64,000 nucleotides of DNA from Duganella sp. CF517 (GTDB lineage Bacteria > Pseudomonadota > Gammaproteobacteria > Burkholderiales > Burkholderiaceae_D), in the NCBI RefSeq assembly GCF_900110275.1, contig NZ_FODC01000002.1, forward strand, positions 62,001-126,000, written 5' to 3'. The position numbers were made by a program, and so were the translations under genes. Every line of letters begins with the position of its first letter. Position 1 is the stretch's first letter. This document shows, in pieces, positions 36,461 to 45,400 of this stretch. Below the pieces are notes generated by a model, which searched no databases, had not been told where the DNA came from, and saw only the letters and a list, made by a program, of their open reading frames with translations.

Positions 36461-36582
36461 TATTATAAAGGCTATGCATTAAATGCAACCTCCGACCCGG
36501 ATTGTGGCACAAATATCGCAATGCAGCATTTCAATTCGTCTTCCTTCGGCGACGGCGCCTTGGCGGACCTTCCGCCGCGCCG

Positions 36583-37962
36583 TCAATGCGCGTTCTCGCG
36601 CTTGGCCACCACCAGCACCGTGCGCACGATAATCCACAGATCGAGCCACAGCGACCAGTTGCGCAGGTAGTCCAGATCGTACTCGATGCGCGCCTCCATC
36701 TTGTCGAGCGTTTCGGTCTCGCCGCGCAGGCCGTTGACCTGGGCCCAGCCGGTGATGCCCGGCTTGACCTTGTGGCGCAACATGTAGCCCTTGATCAGCT
36801 TGCGGTACTGCTCGTTGTGGGCGACCGCGTGCGGGCGCGGCCCGACGATGCTCATGCGCCCCTGCAGCACGTTGAAGAACTGCGGCAGTTCGTCGAGCGA
36901 GCTGCGGCGCAGGAAGCCGCCGACCCGGGTGATGCGGCTGTCGCCCTTCTTGGCCTGCACCACCTTGTCGCCGTTCTCGGTCACCGTCATCGAGCGGAAC
37001 TTGTAGACGATGATCTCCTCGCCGTTGAGGCCGTAGCGCCGCTGCGGGAAGATGATCGGCCCGGGCGAGGACAGCTTGACGGCCAGCGCGATGACCACCA
37101 TCACCGGGATCAACAGGATCTGGATCGCCAGCGCCAGCACGATGTCGCTGCAGCGCTTGACGATGCTGTTGACGCCGGTGAACGGCGACTCGCGGATGCC
37201 GATCACCGGCATGCCGCCGACGCTGCCGAAGCGCGCCTGCATCAGGTCGAACACATAGATGTCGGGCAGGAAGTAGACCGACGCCGTGGTGTCCTCGAGC
37301 TCGTCGAGCAGCTGGCGGATGCGCGGCTGGGCCGAGATCGGCTGGCTGATGAAGATCATCTTGATCTGGTGCTGGCGCACGTAGGCGGCGATGTCGGACA
37401 TCTTGCCCAGCATCGGATGGGCCACGCCGTCGACCCGGCGCTCCGGGCCGCGGTCGTCGAAGTAGCCGTGCACGTTCATCAACAGGTTGGGCAGGCGGCC
37501 GATGGTGGCGGCGAACTTGACGCTGACATCGTTGGCGCCGACGATCACCACCGAGCTCAGCTGGCCACGGCGCGGGTCGGCGCCGAGCCGGTGCGCCGCC
37601 AGGTGGCACAGCAGCATGGCCACCGGCGTGGCCACCATCCACACCAGCACCACGGTGCGGTCGTAGTGCGGCACCATGCCGCTGGCGTAGCCGATCAGCG
37701 TCAGCAGCACCACCGTCAGCAGCCAGCCGAGCACCAGGTCGCGCGCGGCGGCCCAGCGCCCACCGGTGTGCCAGCTGCGGTAGGGATCGATATACTTGTA
37801 GACCGACGAGGCGACGAAGAACGCGATGATCGTCAGCACCAGCGAATACCCGGTGAAGCTGGCGCCGAGCGCGATCGTGCACAAATACAACATCCCCATG
37901 ATGATCAGGGGATCGACGACACGCTCGAAAAAGGTGATCAGGGGACTCTCGTTGACCGTCAT
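36583..37962 (-). CDS. epsB: Undecaprenyl-phosphate glucose phosphotransferase EpsB
   Basis: Priming enzyme, 459 residues: transfers a hexose-1-phosphate from UDP-sugar to undecaprenyl phosphate and so starts the EPS repeat unit. Four N-terminal helices (PLIIMGMLYLCTIALGA and following), a Rossmann-like segment VVIVGANDVSVKFA, then the PglC-like catalytic domain with a membrane helix, ending in RSMTVTENGDKVVQ and NVLQGRMSIVGPRPHA. ATG 37962 is five bases after the epsL stop, so epsL and epsB are coupled. The longer open frame upstream is not used. Confidence 0.95.
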   Translation of the reverse strand: MTVNESPLITFFERVVDPLIIMGMLYLCTIALGASFTGYSLVLTIIAFFVASSVYKYIDPYRSWHTGGRWAAARDLVLGWLLTVVLLTLIGYASGMVPHYDRTVVLVWMVATPVAMLLCHLAAHRLGADPRRGQLSSVVIVGANDVSVKFAATIGRLPNLLMNVHGYFDDRGPERRVDGVAHPMLGKMSDIAAYVRQHQIKMIFISQPISAQPRIRQLLDELEDTTASVYFLPDIYVFDLMQARFGSVGGMPVIGIRESPFTGVNSIVKRCSDIVLALAIQILLIPVMVVIALAVKLSSPGPIIFPQRRYGLNGEEIIVYKFRSMTVTENGDKVVQAKKGDSRITRVGGFLRRSSLDELPQFFNVLQGRMSIVGPRPHAVAHNEQYRKLIKGYMLRHKVKPGITGWAQVNGLRGETETLDKMEARIEYDLDYLRNWSLWLDLWIIVRTVLVVAKRENAH

Positions 37963-37967
37963 GACGC

Positions 37968-39185
37968 TTAAAACTTCACGGTGGCGTTGAAAGAGACGCC
38001 TTTGGCGCGGAAGCTCGAGGTCGCCGCCGCGGCGCTGCCGTCGCGGCGGGTGGTGAAGCCGTTCAGATTGAGGCTGACCTGGCGCCAGGCCTGGTACGTC
38101 ACGCCGACCGACGCGGTGCGCGAATTGTCGGTCAGCCCGCCCAGGCCGGAGACGCCGCTCAGCGGCTCGAAATCGCGCTTTTCGTATTTGACGTTGGCGT
38201 TGTAGCTCAGCTTGGCCGTCGGCGACCACGAGGCGCCGGCGCTGGCGCCGGTGCTCAGCGCGCTGTTGACCAGCGTGCCTTCGGCGGCGCCGAACTCGCG
38301 CCAGATCATGCCGTTGAACTGGGTGTGGCCCAGCGGCGACCAGTTGACGATCAGGCGGCCGTTGGCGCCGCTGTCGTCGCGCAGCTTCTCGGTGTTGTGG
38401 CGCCGATTGACCCAGCCGCCCAGGAAGGTGACCTGGGTCACGCCGCTGGCGATCCAGTTGACGTTGAACTTGACCTCGTCCTGCTTGTAGCCGTTGTCGA
38501 CCGGCAGGCCGGTGACCTGGTTGAGGCCCTGCGTCGGGTAGACGCCCTCGAGCTGGCGGAACACCAGGCCGAAGGTGCTGCCGCTGCTGGCGATGTAATC
38601 GAAGCCCGTTTCGACGGTCTTCTCGGTGCGGTTGTTATAACTTTGCGACGGCAGGTCGAAGCCGAAGCGCTCGTTGGTGTAGCCGGCGTGCACCTGCCAC
38701 GACGGGTGCAACAGGTAGTTGGCGTCGACGTAGCGCTTGTTGTCGGTGCGGATGTTGCGCGCGGTACTCTGGAAGTCGGCGAACGAGGCCAGCGACTCGC
38801 TGTAGCTGGCGCCGAGGTGGCCGCTGAGCTGGTTGCCCACTTGCCATTTCCATTCGGCGGCGGCGTCCTTGCCCGTATAGTCGAGTTCGGTGAAACGGTT
38901 GAACGCGACCTTGCTGGCGCGCGCCGAGGCGGTCACCCGCTGGCGCCCGATCGGGCGCTCCAGCGCCACGCCGGCGATCAGCGTGGTGTAGGTGTCGGAC
39001 TGGGCCGCGTCGGCATTGTTGGTATTGTCACGCCGCAGCAAATTGTCGTCGTACGCATAGCCGGCCGACACGTACGGATGGATGGTGTCGCTGATCTGCG
39101 CCCGCGCCGCGGGGGCGAACAGGCCGCTGATAATGAGCGGCAACGCGATGAGTTTCCCGGCGCCGGGAGCGCGTCTTACGCCCAC
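37968..39185 (-). CDS. epsL: EpsL-like exopolysaccharide outer-membrane protein
   Basis: A 405-residue outer-membrane beta-barrel-like protein of the exosortase-associated EpsL family. A signal peptide ends at PAARAQ. The mature part, ISDTIHPYVSAGYAYDDNLLRR onward (written here in two overlapping blocks), has alternating beta strands and ends in VKF, a typical barrel C-terminus (final Phe). Start is GTG 39185, the only start codon before an in-frame TAA at about 39245 apart from CTG. A 22-codon upstream frame (39244-39176) overlaps it. A promoter is seen at 39430-39458. It would help move polysaccharide through the outer membrane. Confidence 0.85.
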   Translation of the reverse strand: MGVRRAPGAGKLIALPLIISGLFAPAARAQISDTIHPYVSAGYAYDDNLLRRDNTNNADAAQSDTYTTLIAGVALERPIGRQRVTASARASKVAFNRFTELDYTGKDAAAEWKWQVGNQLSGHLGASYSESLASFADFQSTARNIRTDNKRYVDANYLLHPSWQVHAGYTNERFGFDLPSQSYNNRTEKTVETGFDYIASSGSTFGLVFRQLEGVYPTQGLNQVTGLPVDNGYKQDEVKFNVNWIASGVTQVTFLGGWVNRRHNTEKLRDDSGANGRLIVNWSPLGHTQFNGMIWREFGAAEGTLVNSALSTGASAGASWSPTAKLSYNANVKYEKRDFEPLSGVSGLGGLTDNSRTASVGVTYQAWRQVSLNLNGFTTRRDGSAAAATSSFRAKGVSFNATVKF

Positions 39186-39244
39186 AGTGCCGTCCGCGCC
39201 GTCAGGGGAAACAACCAGGATGTTCTTTTATGCGATCTCAACAT
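39176..39244 (-). CDS. Possible 22-codon leader frame overlapping epsL start
   Basis: ATG 39244 opens a short frame (MLRSHKRTSWLFPL and so on) that stops ten bases inside epsL. It could couple translation of epsL, or be the remains of a longer N-terminus lost by a frameshift. There is no strong ribosome site, so support is modest. Confidence 0.3.
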   Translation of the reverse strand: MLRSHKRTSWLFPLTARTALWA

Positions 39245-39493
39245 TTTTTTGCTCTTAGTCCTAGAGAGTGCACGCCTGCGTGGCGCACTGTGGAAAACCC
39301 CGTGAAACAGCCCAGCCGACACAGGACGGAAGCGGGGCCGTGACGGCGACGCTGAATCATATCACCATGATAACAAGACTTCCACACATTACATTTTCTG
39401 CATCGGCGGCGGGAGACCGGCGCCGTAAAATTATATTTGAAGCAACCCGGAGTGTCTATACCGCACCGCAACATTTTTACGCGCCGACGGGGA
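39186..39493. other. Intergenic region upstream of epsL (308 bases)
   Basis: Holds the epsL promoter and a long 5' leader with the short frame. The far end overlaps the tail of the Uup-like gene. No other gene supported. Confidence 0.55.
39430..39458 (-). promoter_or_regulatory. Sigma-70 promoter upstream of epsL
   Basis: Minus strand: TAGACA (39453-39458), 17 bases, TATAAT (39430-39435). It would give a leader of roughly 240 bases before the GTG of epsL. Confidence 0.6.
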
Positions 39494-41401
39494 TTATCGC
39501 TGCCGCGCCTCGATCTCTTCCCACTTCTCCAGCGCGGCCAGCAGTTCGCCCTCGATCTGCTCGACGCGGGTGTTGACCCGCTTGGCCTCGGCCGCGTTTT
39601 TCTTGTAGAAATCCGGGTCCGACAGCTGCAGCGCCAGCGCGCTCTGCTCGTCCTCGAGCGCGGCGATCAGCTTGGGCAGCTCGTCGAGCTCGCGCTGCTC
39701 CTTGAAGCTGAGCTTTTTGGCCTTGGCGGCCGGCGCCGCCATCGTCGAGACCGGCTCGGCCGGCTTCGCGCCCGCCGCCGGCTTGGCCTTGGGCGTGGCC
39801 ACCACGGTGTCGCGCACCCGCTCCCAGTCGCTGTAGCCGCCGACGAACTCGCGCCACTGGCCCTGCCCCTCGGCGACGATGACCTGGGTGACGACGTTGT
39901 CGAGGAAGGTGCGGTCATGGCTGACCAGGAACACGGTGCCCGTGTATTCCTCGAGCAACTCTTCCAGCAGTTCGAGGGTGTCGATGTCGAGGTCGTTGGT
40001 CGGTTCGTCGAGCACCAGGCAGTTGGCCGGCTTGGCGAACAGGCGCGCCAGCAGCAGGCGGTTGCGCTCGCCGCCGGACAGCGACTTGACGGGCGAGCGC
40101 GAGCGTTCCGGCGAGAACAGGAAGTCGTTCAGGTAGCTCATCGAGTGCTTGCGCTGGCCGTTGACCTCGACCCAGTCGCTGCCCGGCGAGATGGTTTCGA
40201 TCAGGCTGGCCTCCTCGTTGAGCTGGGTGCGCATCTGGTCGAAATACGCCACCTGCAGCTTGGTGCCCAGGCGCGCGCTGCCGCCGTCCGGCGCCAGCTC
40301 GCCCAGGATCATCTTGAGCATGGTGGTCTTGCCGGCGCCGTTGGCGCCGATCAGGCCGACCTTGTCGCCGCGCAGGATGGTGCCGGTGAAGTTGTCAACG
40401 ATGACGCGCTCGCCGAAGCGCTTGCTGACGTTTTCCAGCTCGGCGACGATCTTGCCCGAGCGCTCGCTCGAACCGACCTCCAGCTTGACCTGGCCCTGCT
40501 GCTCGCGGCGCGCCGAGCGCTGCAGGCGCAGCGCCTCGAGGCGGCGCACGCGGCCCTCGTCGCGCACGCGGCGCGCCTTGACGCCCTTGCGTATCCACAC
40601 CTCCTCCTGCGCCAGGAACTTGTCGAACTTGGCGTTTTCGACTTCCTCGTTCTCCAGCTGCTCGGCCTTGCGGCTTTGGTAGGTGGTGAAGTTGCCCGGG
40701 TAGGACAGCAGGCGGCCGCGGTCCAATTCGATGATGCGGGTGGCGACGTTGTCGAGGAAGGAGCGGTCGTGGGTGATGAACAGCACGCTGCCCTTGAAGT
40801 CGCGCAGCAGGCCTTCGAGCCACAGGATGGAGCTGAAATCGAGGTGGTTGGTCGGTTCGTCGAGCAGCAGCACGTCCGGCGCCGACACCAGCGCGCGCGC
40901 CAGCGCGACGCGCTTCTGCATGCCGCCGGAGAGTGTCTTCATCAGCATGTCGCCGGTCAGGTTCAGCTTGTCGAGCACGGTTTCGACCTTGTTCGACAGG
41001 TTCCAGGCGTCGCCGGCGTCGAGCTTGACCTGGATGTCGTGCATGCGTTCCATGACGGCGTCGTCGTTGCCCTGGCCGAACTGGCCGGTCAGCGCGTCGT
41101 ATTCCTTCAGCAGCGCCGGCAGCTCGCCCATGCCGGCGGCGACGGCGTCATGCACGTTCATCTCCGGATCGAACACCGGCTCCTGCTCGACATAGGCGAT
41201 CTGCAAGTTTTGCTGCATCACCAGCAAGCCGTCGTCGAGCTTGAAGCGGCCCGAGATCACCTTCAGCAGCGACGACTTGCCGGTGCCGTTGCGGCCGATC
41301 AGGCCGACGCGCTCGCCGGCCTCCAATGAAAATTCCGCGTGATCGAGCAGCGCGACGTGTCCGAACGCGAGTTGCGCCGAAGAAAGAGAGATGACAGCCA
41401 T
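39494..41401 (-). CDS. uup: ABC-F family ATPase (Uup-like)
   Basis: A soluble twin ATPase of 635 residues without membrane domains. It has two Walker A motifs (GRNGTGKSSLLK, GANGAGKTTMLK) and two signature motifs (LSGGMQKRVALARA, LSGGERNRLLLARL). A linker with an interdomain arm joins the ATPase domains, and a C-terminal coiled coil follows (EEQSALALQLSDPDF), as in Uup. The family acts on ribosomes or DNA repair rather than transport. The true start is ATG 41401 (MAVISLSSAQLAFG); the open frame continues 80 codons further without similarity. A housekeeping gene between EPS blocks. Confidence 0.93.
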   Translation of the reverse strand: MAVISLSSAQLAFGHVALLDHAEFSLEAGERVGLIGRNGTGKSSLLKVISGRFKLDDGLLVMQQNLQIAYVEQEPVFDPEMNVHDAVAAGMGELPALLKEYDALTGQFGQGNDDAVMERMHDIQVKLDAGDAWNLSNKVETVLDKLNLTGDMLMKTLSGGMQKRVALARALVSAPDVLLLDEPTNHLDFSSILWLEGLLRDFKGSVLFITHDRSFLDNVATRIIELDRGRLLSYPGNFTTYQSRKAEQLENEEVENAKFDKFLAQEEVWIRKGVKARRVRDEGRVRRLEALRLQRSARREQQGQVKLEVGSSERSGKIVAELENVSKRFGERVIVDNFTGTILRGDKVGLIGANGAGKTTMLKMILGELAPDGGSARLGTKLQVAYFDQMRTQLNEEASLIETISPGSDWVEVNGQRKHSMSYLNDFLFSPERSRSPVKSLSGGERNRLLLARLFAKPANCLVLDEPTNDLDIDTLELLEELLEEYTGTVFLVSHDRTFLDNVVTQVIVAEGQGQWREFVGGYSDWERVRDTVVATPKAKPAAGAKPAEPVSTMAAPAAKAKKLSFKEQRELDELPKLIAALEDEQSALALQLSDPDFYKKNAAEAKRVNTRVEQIEGELLAALEKWEEIEARQR

Positions 41402-41649
41402 AGTGAGTAGAGTGTGTTGGCGACGCGCCGCGGGCGGGCCCGACGTCATTAGATGGAAGAAACGTGCATTGTACCGACAGTGGGCGTGAAGGTGCCATAT
41501 TCCTTTGCCAAGCCGGATTCGCGGCGAAGCAACACAAAATTGCAAACCGAACATAATAAATGTAATATCGCAACTTCCGGACATGCCGCCCGCCAACCGT
41601 ACCGACGCCGGCCGGTCAGCCGCCACCCAGCATCCACGCCAACCCGCCA

Positions 41650-42750
41650 ATGTCTAAACAAAGTATAACTTCGCTACAAGCGCTACGCGGATTGGCTGCG
41701 CTGGCCGTGGTCTTCCACCACGTGCTGCGCGCGGTCACGATCAACCGGCCCGCCGACCTCCATCTGCCGGCCTCCCCGCTGTTATCGCACCCCATCCTGG
41801 TCGACCTCGGAGCGATGGGTGTCGACCTTTTCTTCGTACTCAGCGGCTTCCTGATGATTTACATCTCACGCCCGTACCAGCAGGGACACAAGTCGACCGC
41901 GGATTTCGTCGCGAACCGGCTGATCAGAGTATGGCCGCTGTACGCGGTGGTGACCGTCCTCCTGCTGTGCCAAGCCTACTACAACACCCGCGCCGGCGGC
42001 TCGGGCTTCGATCTGACCCCGATGCGGCTGCTGTCGCTATTTTTCGTCCCCTCCTTCAACGAGGCCGGCGTGCTGCAACCCATTCTGGGAGTAGGCTGGA
42101 CGCTGAACTACGAGGTGTTTTTTTACCTGGTGTTCGCCGCAGCCATCTTGATAGAAAGAAAACACATCCTTGCCGTGGCGGTCGTCCTGGTCGGCGGCAG
42201 CTACGCCATCGGCGCACTGTTGCCGCACGGCTCGGTGCTGCGCGCCTTCCTGTTCAATAGCGTGATCTTGGAATTTTTGCTGGGGGCGACGGTCGCGAGC
42301 GCCTATATGAGAGGCGCACTGGTGGCAAAACATGCCTACGCCTGCCTGGCGGCGGGGCTTGTCGTACTGGCGATATTCGCCCCGGTGCCGGCGGACGAAG
42401 GCTTCCGGCTGCTTACGCGGGGCGTGCCGGCCGCACTGCTATTCGCTTTTGTGCTGCTATCGGAAAGCAAAATTCGCTGGCCGCGCGCCATCATCCTGCT
42501 GGGCGACGCGTCCTATTCGATCTATCTGGTGCATGTCACTGTTCTCTACACCGTCGCGCCCCGGGCGATGGGCAAACTCACCCGGCTAGGCTATCCGTCG
42601 GTGGCCGCCGAAGGGGGCGCGATCGCTGCGATGATCGCGTGCGTGGCGGTCGGATTGCTGTGCCATTTCCTGCTCGAAAAACCGCTGACCCGCTGCGCCA
42701 AGCATATCTATCTGCTGGCGCGCGGTCCGGCACCGACCGCTTCCGCCTGA
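41650..42750 (+). CDS. Acyltransferase-3 family membrane protein
   Basis: A 366-residue membrane acyltransferase with about ten helices. Motifs are LQALRGLAALAVVFHHVL, GVDLFFVLSGFLMIY and a VGWTLNYEVFFYLVF block in the middle. No SGNH domain. Base composition is lower in G+C than in most neighbours, and codon choice is more relaxed, suggesting a later acquisition. ATG 41650 has no clear ribosome-binding site. Convergent with the WecG-like gene. It likely modifies a surface sugar; acceptor unknown. Confidence 0.88.
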   Translation: MSKQSITSLQALRGLAALAVVFHHVLRAVTINRPADLHLPASPLLSHPILVDLGAMGVDLFFVLSGFLMIYISRPYQQGHKSTADFVANRLIRVWPLYAVVTVLLLCQAYYNTRAGGSGFDLTPMRLLSLFFVPSFNEAGVLQPILGVGWTLNYEVFFYLVFAAAILIERKHILAVAVVLVGGSYAIGALLPHGSVLRAFLFNSVILEFLLGATVASAYMRGALVAKHAYACLAAGLVVLAIFAPVPADEGFRLLTRGVPAALLFAFVLLSESKIRWPRAIILLGDASYSIYLVHVTVLYTVAPRAMGKLTRLGYPSVAAEGGAIAAMIACVAVGLLCHFLLEKPLTRCAKHIYLLARGPAPTASA

Positions 42751-42775
42751 CGCGGCGGCGGCGCCGCCCTGCGAT

Positions 42776-43498
42776 CTAGCGGTACTTGAAGCACAACCGC
42801 AGAAACACCAGGATATCCCAGGTATATCGGCGCAGCAGGCGGCGCGGCTCCAGGCTCAGACGGTACAACCACTCCAGCCGCAGACGCTGGAACAGCCGCG
42901 GGGCGCGCGGCTTGTCGCCGGCCCAGAAGTCGAACAGCGCGCCGACCCCCATCAAAATATTGGCCTGCAGCGCGGCGCGATGCTCGACGATCCAGCGCTC
43001 CTGGATCGGATTGCCCATCGCCACCAGCACCACCTGCGCGCCGCTGGCGTTGACGCGCTCGACCAGCCCGCCCTGGCGCATGCCGTCATAGCCGTCGCAG
43101 ACGCCGACCACTGGCTGGCCCAACACCGTGCGCACGTACTCGGCCGCGCGCGCCAGCACCTCCGGCTTGCCGCCGATCATGAACACCTTCAATGGCGACG
43201 GACTCTGACGCAACAGGAACGGCGTGAAGTCGGTGCCGTTCAGATTCTCCCTGAACTTCCTGCCGTGCAGTAATTTCGCCGCGATATCCAATCCGACCCC
43301 GTCGTTCACCAGCAGTAACGCCGGGTCCGCCGTGTGCGCGAGCAGGAAGCGCCCCTTGACCACCAGGTTGGTGTTTGCAAAAAACAACATAACTTGTTGT
43401 TTTGTCTCAACAGCGTCCAACAAGCGGCGCGCCAATTGCTGCTGCGTGGTGCTCTCTATCGGAAACTGGGAGATGGTGATGATGTCTTTTTGGTCCAT
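42776..43498 (-). CDS. WecG/TagA/CpsF family glycosyltransferase
   Basis: A 240-residue soluble transferase that adds a sugar (often an N-acetyl-mannosamine derivative) to a lipid-linked acceptor. Motifs: LLVNDGVGLDIAAKLL, LNGTDFTPFLL, VFMIGGKPEVL and MGNPIQERWI followed by GVGALFDFWAG. The basic C-terminus (RRLLRRYTW) may bind the membrane. The start is ATG 43498 (MDQKDIITI); the longer frame crosses the tRNA gene antisense and is not real. EPS loci with exosortase commonly contain one copy. Confidence 0.9.
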   Translation of the reverse strand: MDQKDIITISQFPIESTTQQQLARRLLDAVETKQQVMLFFANTNLVVKGRFLLAHTADPALLLVNDGVGLDIAAKLLHGRKFRENLNGTDFTPFLLRQSPSPLKVFMIGGKPEVLARAAEYVRTVLGQPVVGVCDGYDGMRQGGLVERVNASGAQVVLVAMGNPIQERWIVEHRAALQANILMGVGALFDFWAGDKPRAPRLFQRLRLEWLYRLSLEPRRLLRRYTWDILVFLRLCFKYR

Positions 43499-43645
43499 GA
43501 TGGCGTGGGAGCTGGGGCCGACTCGGCCAACCCCGGCACTGTAGCGTGGCGTTACCTGTTTGCCAAGGGTATTCTGCGCCACGGCTGCCGCCATCGCCTG
43601 CACGGGCGGCCCGGCTTCGGCTATAATGCGCTCGCTTCTAGCGTC

Positions 43646-43720
43646 CTCCCCGTAGCACAATGGATAGTGCACATGCCTCCTAAGCGTGGGATACTGGTTC
43701 GATTCCAGTCGGGGGGACCA
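43646..43720 (+). tRNA. tRNA-Arg (anticodon CCU)
   Basis: A full cloverleaf can be drawn: acceptor CTCCCCG/CGGGGGG (43646-43652 and 43710-43716), D stem GCAC/GTGC, anticodon stem CATGC/GCGTG with loop CTCCTAA (anticodon CCT), T stem ACTGG/CCAGT with TTCGATT loop, discriminator A and encoded CCA (ends 43720). The acceptor has one T-G pair and starts with C, which is unusual. Confidence 0.93.
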
Positions 43721-43755
43721 GCACCCCGCCGCAAGCGAGGCTTGCGACGGCATCG

Positions 43756-43785
43756 CCCGCCTTCATCATGGAGCGCGGGTTTTTT
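43756..43785 (+). terminator. Weak hairpin terminator after tRNA-Arg
   Basis: CCCGC/GCGGG (43756-43760, 43775-43779) with a 14-base loop then six T residues. Confidence 0.5.
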
Positions 43786-43810
43786 CTTGTCCGCGGCGTT
43801 AACGAAGCAG

Positions 43811-44872
43811 TCAAGGCGATAAGGACGGCGCACGGTTGCCCGGCCTGAGCCAGGCGAGCAGCTTGCGCAGATCCGCTTCCGAGCCTAACAAGAAGGCCCT
43901 GGACAGCGTAAAGCGCTTAAACACCAGGTAGAGAAGGTAGGAAACGGCAATGGCAAGAACGATGCCGTAGACCCGATTCGCGGAACCGAGGTCGGCCCGC
44001 CGAAGCAGAATTGTTTGATGCACAAACATGATCACCATGGACGCCTGCCCCAGGGCGACCAGCCCGTCGGCGGCGAGCGGAACCCGCGCCAGCTGCTTGG
44101 CGACCGCGATGAGCGCGATCGTGATGCCCAGGGCGCTCACCATCGTCACACCGGGTATCCCGTACACCGTCACTTTTATATCGTAAAAATTGGCCAATCC
44201 GGCCTTGAGCGAGACGACCGCGAGGCCGCCGATGAAACAGGCCAGCGGGGTGATCCAGCGCGCTTTCTCGTGCCGCTTAAACACATATCCGGCATAGAAC
44301 AGGGGGAGCGCGGCCAGCACGGCGTTGGCGGCCAGGGGCGCCTGCGCGGCGCGATACCACCATGAGTTGACGAAGCCTAACGCGGTGGCCAGGGCGATCA
44401 CCGGGAGCAGCATCCCTTGCCTGAACCGGACCACAAGAAAATTAAATATCTGCTGCGTCAGAAACAGGCAAGTGACGAACCAGAAAACGGCGGCCACGCC
44501 TTCGAGCCTGTGCCCGCCCAGCACCGCATTCTTGATGAGCAGTTTCGCTTCGTACATGACGAAATTTTGGGTGGCGATGAAACGGTAGATTTCCGGCACG
44601 ATCACGAGCAGCAACAGGAATGCCGCGTACGGCACCAGCAGGTGGAACGTTTTTTTCCGGAAGTACTCCGCCAGATCCGGGCTGGGCTTGTACAGGTATC
44701 CGCTCAAGAAGAAAAACAGCGGCATGTGGAACAGATAGATGAAGGGCAGGATCAAACCGTTTTCCCACGTGTACGCGTGCCCCGCGACGACCGCGATGAT
44801 GCCGATCCCCTTCAGGACGTCTATCCATTTTTTAGGCACTGCGGGTGGGCTGGAAATAATCACGTCATTCAC
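43811..44872 (-). CDS. Acyltransferase-3 family membrane protein (lower G+C)
   Basis: A 353-residue membrane protein with about ten helices. N-terminal motif WIDVLKGIGIIAVVAGHAY, then FHMPLFFFLSGYLYKP, resembling acyltransferases of the OafA/YrhL and NodX-like group. Start GTG 44872; an ATG close by is out of frame and no strong ribosome site is visible. The G+C content is lower than in the flanking EPS genes, so the gene is a candidate for recent transfer. It sits just downstream of tRNA-Arg and converges with it. Substrate unknown. Confidence 0.87.
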   Translation of the reverse strand: MNDVIISSPPAVPKKWIDVLKGIGIIAVVAGHAYTWENGLILPFIYLFHMPLFFFLSGYLYKPSPDLAEYFRKKTFHLLVPYAAFLLLLVIVPEIYRFIATQNFVMYEAKLLIKNAVLGGHRLEGVAAVFWFVTCLFLTQQIFNFLVVRFRQGMLLPVIALATALGFVNSWWYRAAQAPLAANAVLAALPLFYAGYVFKRHEKARWITPLACFIGGLAVVSLKAGLANFYDIKVTVYGIPGVTMVSALGITIALIAVAKQLARVPLAADGLVALGQASMVIMFVHQTILLRRADLGSANRVYGIVLAIAVSYLLYLVFKRFTLSRAFLLGSEADLRKLLAWLRPGNRAPSLSP

Positions 44873-45400
44873 TCAACATTAATCAAACGCAATTTTAAGC
44901 CATGCCGGGCTGCGCACGATTGGATGGGCGCTGGCTAAAAAGCCAGTCGGCCTCCGGGTCGGGCGCATCGGTCCGACGGCGCCGGCGCGGCGCCCGCGCG
45001 TGCGCGACACCGCTCGATGTATCATCTACAATAGGCGGCTCGGCCTGCGTTGCACCGACAATGACCACTGCAATACCGCCTGGCTGACGCTGCGGGACGC
45101 GAGCTCTCCTCGCTCCCGCGCCGAGCCTGCCGCAGTGGCAAGTCCGGCGCCGCAAGCGGGGTGCCGGCCGCCGAAAAGATTTCCAAAACGCAATTATTAC
45201 ACCATGGCATGTCGTCGCCGGTCGCTCGCGGCCGGCCCGCAAGCGCCTATTTCATCGCGAAAGTTGCTGTTTGATTTTCCTTTGATAACCTTTTTGTGCA
45301 GCGCAGCGTTATACTAGCGGCATTAGGATAAAGCTAACGCGGCGTCGTCGCCCGCAACGCTATATCTGTTGCCCCCGTTCATTTTGAAGGATTGCCAGCA
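44873..45400. other. Intergenic region (528 bases)
   Basis: Divergent space between acyltransferase and GtrB-like gene. Holds a CTGGCT/AGCCAG hairpin (44931-44946) and an AT-rich stretch (45250-45320) with a TATACT box near 45310 but no good -35. No gene with supporting evidence. Confidence 0.45.

Noticed and set aside
36505-36520. TGGCAC with GC at sigma-54 spacing on the plus strand
   Set aside because: It points into epsB in antisense and has two mismatches. No plus-strand gene lies downstream.
42776-43753. Long version of the WecG-like gene starting at 43753
   Set aside because: The extra 85 codons run through tRNA-Arg in antisense; ATG 43498 gives the normal family length.
43640-44880. 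Genomic island inserted at tRNA-Arg
   Set aside because: No integrase, no second copy of the tRNA 3' end and no mobile-element gene are visible; only composition hints at transfer.
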